DNA of 11,855 bases from Paraglomus occultum. Its lineage: Eukaryota; Glomeromycota; Glomeromycetes; Paraglomerales; Paraglomeraceae. Position numbers and translations under genes: made by a program. Under the pieces are notes generated by a model. That model was given only the letters and a program-made list of their open reading frames with translations, was not told where the DNA came from and did not search any database. Below, piece after piece: positions 9,079-11,855 of this stretch (position 1 is its first letter; each line of letters starts with the position of its first letter). Location of the stretch: positions 1 through 11,855 of the forward strand of contig CAJVPJ010001155.1 in assembly GCA_910592205.1 (NCBI GenBank). Reading direction: 5' to 3'.

Positions 9079-9085
9079 TATAAAA
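9079..9085 (+). promoter_or_regulatory. TATA-like element TATAAAA
   Basis: TATAAAA lies 47 bp upstream of the ATG at 9126 and is followed by a pyrimidine-rich stretch, as in many fungal core promoters. It could serve the ORF at 9126 or the small genes beyond it. AT-rich DNA gives such matches by chance. Confidence 0.35.
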
Positions 9086-9125
9086 CCTCTTCTATCTTCG
9101 GTTTTGCACAAAAAATTTTTTTCTC

Positions 9126-9524
9126 ATGAGACGACAAACGAGATTCCAGTTCTTCGCAAGAATTTCTTCGCGAGCGGTTGTAGATTATTCTGATAGTAGT
9201 GCCCATAAAGGTGCTAATTTTGCCGCCAAGGTCAAGAGAAGATTGTTTATGAAAATATGGTACCAAAACTTATCAAAATATAAACTGTACTACAAGTTGA
9301 AAATATGGACAAAAAGGTATGATGAAGGTTTATACATTCTATTAGACGATAAGCTGTCTGTATTTTCTGTGACCCAGACATTCACTTGCTGTTATTCATT
9401 TTCATTTGCACAAGCAGAGTTGCTGTCAACTTCTGCTTCGTCATTTAATCTTGAAGACACGAAAGCTTTAAATGTGATATTCGATGGCTCAGAAGATTCA
9501 AAGTGTGGTTCCTGGTCTCGATGA
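9126..9524 (+). CDS. hypothetical ORF, 132 aa, status uncertain
   Basis: An ATG-initiated frame runs to the TGA at 9522-9524. The N-terminus is rich in Arg, Phe and Ser with no acidic residue until about residue 20, resembling a mitochondrial presequence. The middle (about 40-75) is Lys/Tyr-rich and looks like translated AT-rich non-coding DNA. The last 30 residues are again protein-like and begin just after a good acceptor, TTGCACAAGCAG (ending 9417). A two-exon version with an intron somewhere between about 9230 and 9417 is therefore possible. The 3' end overlaps the exon at 9484-9532 in another frame, so both cannot be right. No family recognised. Confidence 0.25.
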   Translation: MRRQTRFQFFARISSRAVVDYSDSSAHKGANFAAKVKRRLFMKIWYQNLSKYKLYYKLKIWTKRYDEGLYILLDDKLSVFSVTQTFTCCYSFSFAQAELLSTSASSFNLEDTKALNVIFDGSEDSKCGSWSR

Positions 9525-9669
9525 TGTGAAATGTTAGTATCTTACCTTAATACCATAATCTTCATTGATAACGCGCACAGATTAATATTTGTTATCTTTT
9601 GCAGATACAGAAATTCCTACCATGTTACTTCTTCCTAACATCTCAAAAACGGATTTTGAATGGACGTAG
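9484..9669 (+). CDS. small two-exon ORF (37 codons), possible 5' part of the next gene
   Basis: Exon 9484-9532 starts with ATG and is joined to 9605-9669 across a 72-bp intron with GTTAGT donor and TTTTGCAG acceptor. The frame ends at TAG 9667-9669. The text is strongly protein-like (VVPGLDDVKYTEIPTMLLLP, then SKTDFEW), and the intron restores an open frame across a region that otherwise has stops. The product is too short to be a typical complete protein. Directly after it, a different frame opens at 9660 and continues for 87 codons of good coding text, so a one-base frameshift near 9661-9668 may separate two halves of one gene of roughly 120 residues. No family recognised. Confidence 0.4.
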
Positions 9670-9923
9670 ATAATAATAAGATTGATCATCTCGATCTGTC
9701 TGATGATGCTAAATCCTTCTTTCATATGTCAAGAATGTTAAAGAACGCTCAACAACCAATTACGGACGATGAATTGGCCGCAGCAAGTCATGTGATAAAT
9801 CAAATTCATGACGCAAAATTGGTGTTTGAGTTATATAAGCGACCGTTATCCCATCGTCTAGCTCTCATGTTGAAAAATGTTGTTATACTTGTATTCACGG
9901 AATTGTTCTTATCCACGGAATAA
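9660..9923 (+). CDS. hypothetical small helical protein, 87 aa
   Basis: The frame starts at ATG 9660, directly after an in-frame TGA at 9657-9659, and ends at TAA 9921-9923. The text is strongly protein-like. Residues 10-60 form an acidic, probably alpha-helical region (LDLSDDAKSFFHMSRMLKNA, then ITDDELAAASHVINQIHDAK). The last 25 residues are hydrophobic with a few charges (LALMLKN, then VILVFTELFL), which could be an amphipathic helix or a weak tail anchor. The upstream two-exon ORF overlaps its first codons in another frame, so the ATG may be internal to a longer, frameshifted gene. A small coiled-coil subunit of some complex would fit, but I do not recognise it. Confidence 0.5.
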   Translation: MDVDNNKIDHLDLSDDAKSFFHMSRMLKNAQQPITDDELAAASHVINQIHDAKLVFELYKRPLSHRLALMLKNVVILVFTELFLSTE

Positions 9924-9928
9924 ATAAA
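9919..9928 (+). terminator. tandem AATAAA overlapping the stop codon
   Basis: The sequence AATAAATAAA holds two overlapping AATAAA motifs (9919-9924 and 9923-9928), and the TAA stop at 9921-9923 lies inside the first. This supports the coding call ending at 9923 and repeats the arrangement seen at the end of the Twinkle gene. Confidence 0.5.
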
Positions 9929-10320
9929 CAAATTTTTAATTCCCTTTAAATTACTTTCTTTTGTCGAATTTATCGTAGTTATTATAACAACGGGACAATA
10001 CTTGTTGCCTACAGTATTTCGAGGCTGTTGTGGTGATAAGATTGAGTAGCGGGTGAAAAACTAGTGAAAGTTTGTCCGTTTAATTAGTAAAGCAATCGCT
10101 TGAAAGCGTACAGTAATTGGATAGTATTTGGCGAACGACATTTATTTCTTTTATTCGTTTAATTAGTTATTAAATTAAAAGTGACGCAGATTTACTAGTC
10201 ATTGAATAGTATAGTTACTAATATTATTTGTAATTCCCTTACTTGGATACGAACGTTGGACTACGTTACGTATGGGGATTAGGAAGCGCATAATTAATTA
10301 ATAAGAAACGTCACTGTAGC
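9929..10320. other. intergenic region, no gene recognised
   Basis: AT-rich with no convincing exon. It contains a 12-bp direct repeat, CGTTTAATTAGT, at 10077-10088 and 10156-10167, and a small palindrome CGCTTGAAAGCG near 10098. Nothing else stands out. Confidence 0.4.
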
Positions 10321-10740
10321 TTAGCATTCAGTCTTAGTTGATACTGTCGCTGTAGTAAGGGCAGCGGTAGCTGAGCTAATTGAGTCAGATCCCCCTGTCG
10401 GCTGAACCAGTTTTTTTATTAAGGGTAGTAAATATTTCAACTTTTCTCGTCTACTTCGGCAACATTTGCAAAATGCTTTTTGGCGCCTACAGTTTGCTCT
10501 CCCACAAATCTCCCTAATTAAATGCGCCGACCGCAACAATACTGTTGTTATGACAATATTGCATAACCTGGGAATAACATGGCCACTAAACATCTCGTAA
10601 GTTACCCTTTTTATCTCCTAAAAAACAATCATCACTCTCTATCATAGTCATCCTCCTTTACTTTCTTTTAATACTAAAAAACGTAAAATCAAAGCTGGCC
10701 CAAAATTCATTATTGCAGCACACAATATCAGCATTATCAT
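10321..10740 (-). CDS. possible two-exon membrane protein, 120 aa, unrecognised
   Basis: On the minus strand an exon from ATG at 10740 to 10675 joins in phase, across a 57-bp intron (donor GTATTA, acceptor TTTTTTAG), to an exon from 10617 to the TAA at 10321. The predicted protein starts with a hydrophobic segment (MIMLILCAAIMNFGPALILR), has a second hydrophobic stretch (IPRLCNIVITTVLL), then a Cys/Arg-rich basic segment (CRRQ, then CKCCRSRREK) that could be membrane-proximal, and a Ser/Thr/Ala-rich C-terminus. If the intron is wrong, a single ORF from ATG 10593 (90 aa) remains. The donor is weak, and earlier exons may exist upstream. No family recognised. It could be chance; a perfect GTAAGT donor on the opposite strand at 10597 competes with it. 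Confidence 0.25.
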
Positions 10741-11039
10741 TGCAGAAGTATGTATAAATCATCATATACCCAGTTTTAACATATTTTCATGTCAGTTTAA
10801 CTTTGCTACCATATTAATATTGTAATTTAGGATAAAAGAGTTGAACAATGCAAAGAGGGAGTTGAAGCATGTGAAGACTTGAATAATTTGTTTGATTGTA
10901 GAGGATATTAGTAAATCAGGTTTCAGTGCTTTTGAGGCTTTGAGGCCAGTATTAGTATATCTAGGTTTGCTGTGATTATGAGTCACTTTTCTTGAAAAGA
11001 TTAATCAATATCAAGTACAAGGTAGTGATTATGATGCAT
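10741..11039. other. AT-rich region, possibly the LINE 3' tail
   Basis: This lies just past the end of the LINE reading frame on the minus strand. A 64-codon minus ORF (10986-10792) has no recognisable motif and may be decayed 3' sequence of the same element. On the plus strand, a short open stretch after a plausible acceptor (TTGTAATTTAG, ending 10830) is not supported by neighbouring exons. Confidence 0.3.
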
Positions 11040-11480
11040 TTAAGTTTCAGCATTAAGGCATTTAGCCCATAGGGGGGGGGGGTTCTGGTGAAATATTTGA
11101 CTGAGGTGATGGGCTGCCCTGATGTCACATTCATTGTCAATATCTGGGTAGCCAATGCCCCCTGAGCTTACAGGAAGAGAGGCAAGTTTGCACAAGTACA
11201 AGGATAGATCTTCCTTTTTTCCCAGATAAAGTCAGCCACATTCATTTGAGCTTTTTTTGAGCTGTTGGTGGAGGAGGGGTGATGGAAGCTTGATAGCATA
11301 CCATTGATAGTAGTAAGTATAAGGTTTTGCAGACCAGCACCCTACTTTGTAATGAGAGGCTACATGTATAGAGAGAGGCCACCCTTTTGGCTACTTTGAT
11401 TATGAGGGGCTCCCAAAGGAGTTCTATGTTGTTTCAACCAATCCAATGAGAATGAGCACCAAGAATGCTGGTAAATAAAT
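11040..11480 (-). mobile_element. decayed LINE (non-LTR retrotransposon) reverse-transcriptase 3' region
   Basis: Read on the minus strand, three frame-shifted pieces follow the order of the C-terminal part of a LINE reverse transcriptase. About 11357-11290 gives LSLQSRVLVCKTLYLLLSMV, matching the usual 'L-x2-R-x5-K-T-L-x-L-S' thumb helix. 11245-11212 gives NVADFIWEKRK, matching the 'FIW' motif. About 11205-11040 gives LPVSSGGIGYPDID, matching the 'GG(I/L)G(L/Y)PD' motif, then PPPLWAKCLNAET and a stop. The piece up to about 11480 (VAKRVASLYM region) fits the 'K-x2-R-x3-L' segment just before. Stops and frame changes show it is dead. The YxDD catalytic box and endonuclease domain are not in view. 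Non-coding relics may reach down to about 10790. Confidence 0.68.
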
Positions 11481-11538
11481 TATGTACATTATGGGACACA
11501 ATGAATGAGACTGCTGGTTTAAGCAATGGAAGAAATCA

Positions 11539-11583
11539 AGATGTTTCAATTATGGACAGTTAGGACATATTCATGCACTATTA
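11539..11583 (+). pseudogene. zinc-knuckle-like relic (retroelement gag-type)
   Basis: The plus-strand frame reads RCFNYGQLGHIHALL. This resembles the CCHC zinc knuckle C-F-N-C-G-Q-x-G-H-x4-C of retroelement ORF1/Gag proteins, with the second Cys changed to Tyr and the last to Leu. Only C and H of the four ligands remain. It lies on the strand opposite the LINE remnant, so if real it belongs to another or an inverted piece. The match is short and may be chance. Confidence 0.25.
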
Positions 11584-11721
11584 TACAGCACAAGGGAAAC
11601 TGTTATAATACATCGCGTGATATATGCGTTTAGAGTACTATTACTAATGGGACTTATAAAATCGATTGCATATATGCATTTAAAGGATGTATGCAATAAT
11701 GATTAATATTAAGTCCGCGAT

Positions 11722-11855
11722 ATGTTTGTTGAAGTTGTAAGCGATCTTCGAAAGGAGAAAAAGATCAAGGTTATTTCAACCAAAGCGGTGGAAAATTATT
11801 ATAATCAAACAACGAAACCCGACACCAGGACTATAGGAGCGATCAAAGCTTGGAT
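11722..11855 (+). CDS. 5' end of an unrecognised gene, truncated by the window
   Basis: From ATG at 11722 the frame stays open for 44 codons to the window end. The composition is clearly protein-like: it starts MFVEVVSDLRKEKKIKVIST, continues through KAVENYYNQT, and ends with DTRTIGAIKAW. It is lysine-rich, mixed alpha/beta in appearance, with no signal peptide. An in-frame TAA at 11710-11712 lies just upstream, so this is either the true start or an exon entered through a nearby acceptor. The style suggests a nucleic-acid-associated or element-encoded protein, but I do not recognise a family. Confidence 0.45.
   Translation, partial: MFVEVVSDLRKEKKIKVISTKAVENYYNQTTKPDTRTIGAIKAW

Noticed and set aside
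9078-9266. 62-codon minus-strand ORF
   Set aside because: Overlaps the promoter-like TATAAAA and the plus ORF at 9126; composition is not protein-like.
10579-10917. Plus-strand chain of tiny exons from ATG 10579 with a perfect GTAAGT donor at 10597
   Set aside because: First exon is only 18 bp and no following exon has convincing coding text; reading frames after candidate acceptors end quickly.

Overview
The window looks like nuclear DNA of a eukaryote, most likely an early-diverging (non-Dikarya) fungus. It is AT-rich, and the two large genes are cut by 16 short introns (57-188 bp, mostly 60-115). These have GTAAGT-type donors, CTAAC/CTGAC-type branch sites and AG acceptors, and the genes use AATAAA poly(A) signals. 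There are no operons, Shine-Dalgarno sites or CRISPR arrays. The fungal placement is an inference from gene structure and protein style; no lineage marker was seen.

Layout. 1-~120: degraded C-terminal end of a TnpB/Fanzor-type RNA-guided nuclease gene (zinc ribbon and frameshifted RuvC-III motif), running in from the left. 373-2583 (+): a four-exon gene for a 670-aa Twinkle-type mitochondrial primase-helicase. 2588-4503: a gene-poor, very AT-rich spacer with inverted and direct repeats and one doubtful minus-strand ORF. 4504-8658 (+): a 14-exon gene for a 981-aa ELYS-like nucleoporin with an N-terminal propeller-like region, an ELYS alpha-solenoid and a basic Ser/Thr-Pro-rich tail. 8659-8778: its 3' end, with T12 and C12 runs. 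9079-9928 (+): one or two small unrecognised genes, including a two-exon ORF and an 87-aa helical ORF that may be one gene split by a frameshift. 10321-10740 (-): a possible two-exon membrane protein. 11040-~11480 (-): a decayed LINE reverse-transcriptase 3' region. 11722-11855 (+): the start of an unrecognised gene that runs off the right edge.

The two well-supported genes are housekeeping genes in the same orientation, one for mitochondrial DNA replication and one for the nuclear pore and chromatin. Nothing suggests they form a functional cluster. Both flanks hold transposon debris (Fanzor-like on the left, LINE on the right). The most notable points are a Twinkle that keeps its primase-type zinc ribbon but has a substituted TOPRIM glutamate, an ELYS protein with a metazoan-like domain order, and the Fanzor-like remnant.
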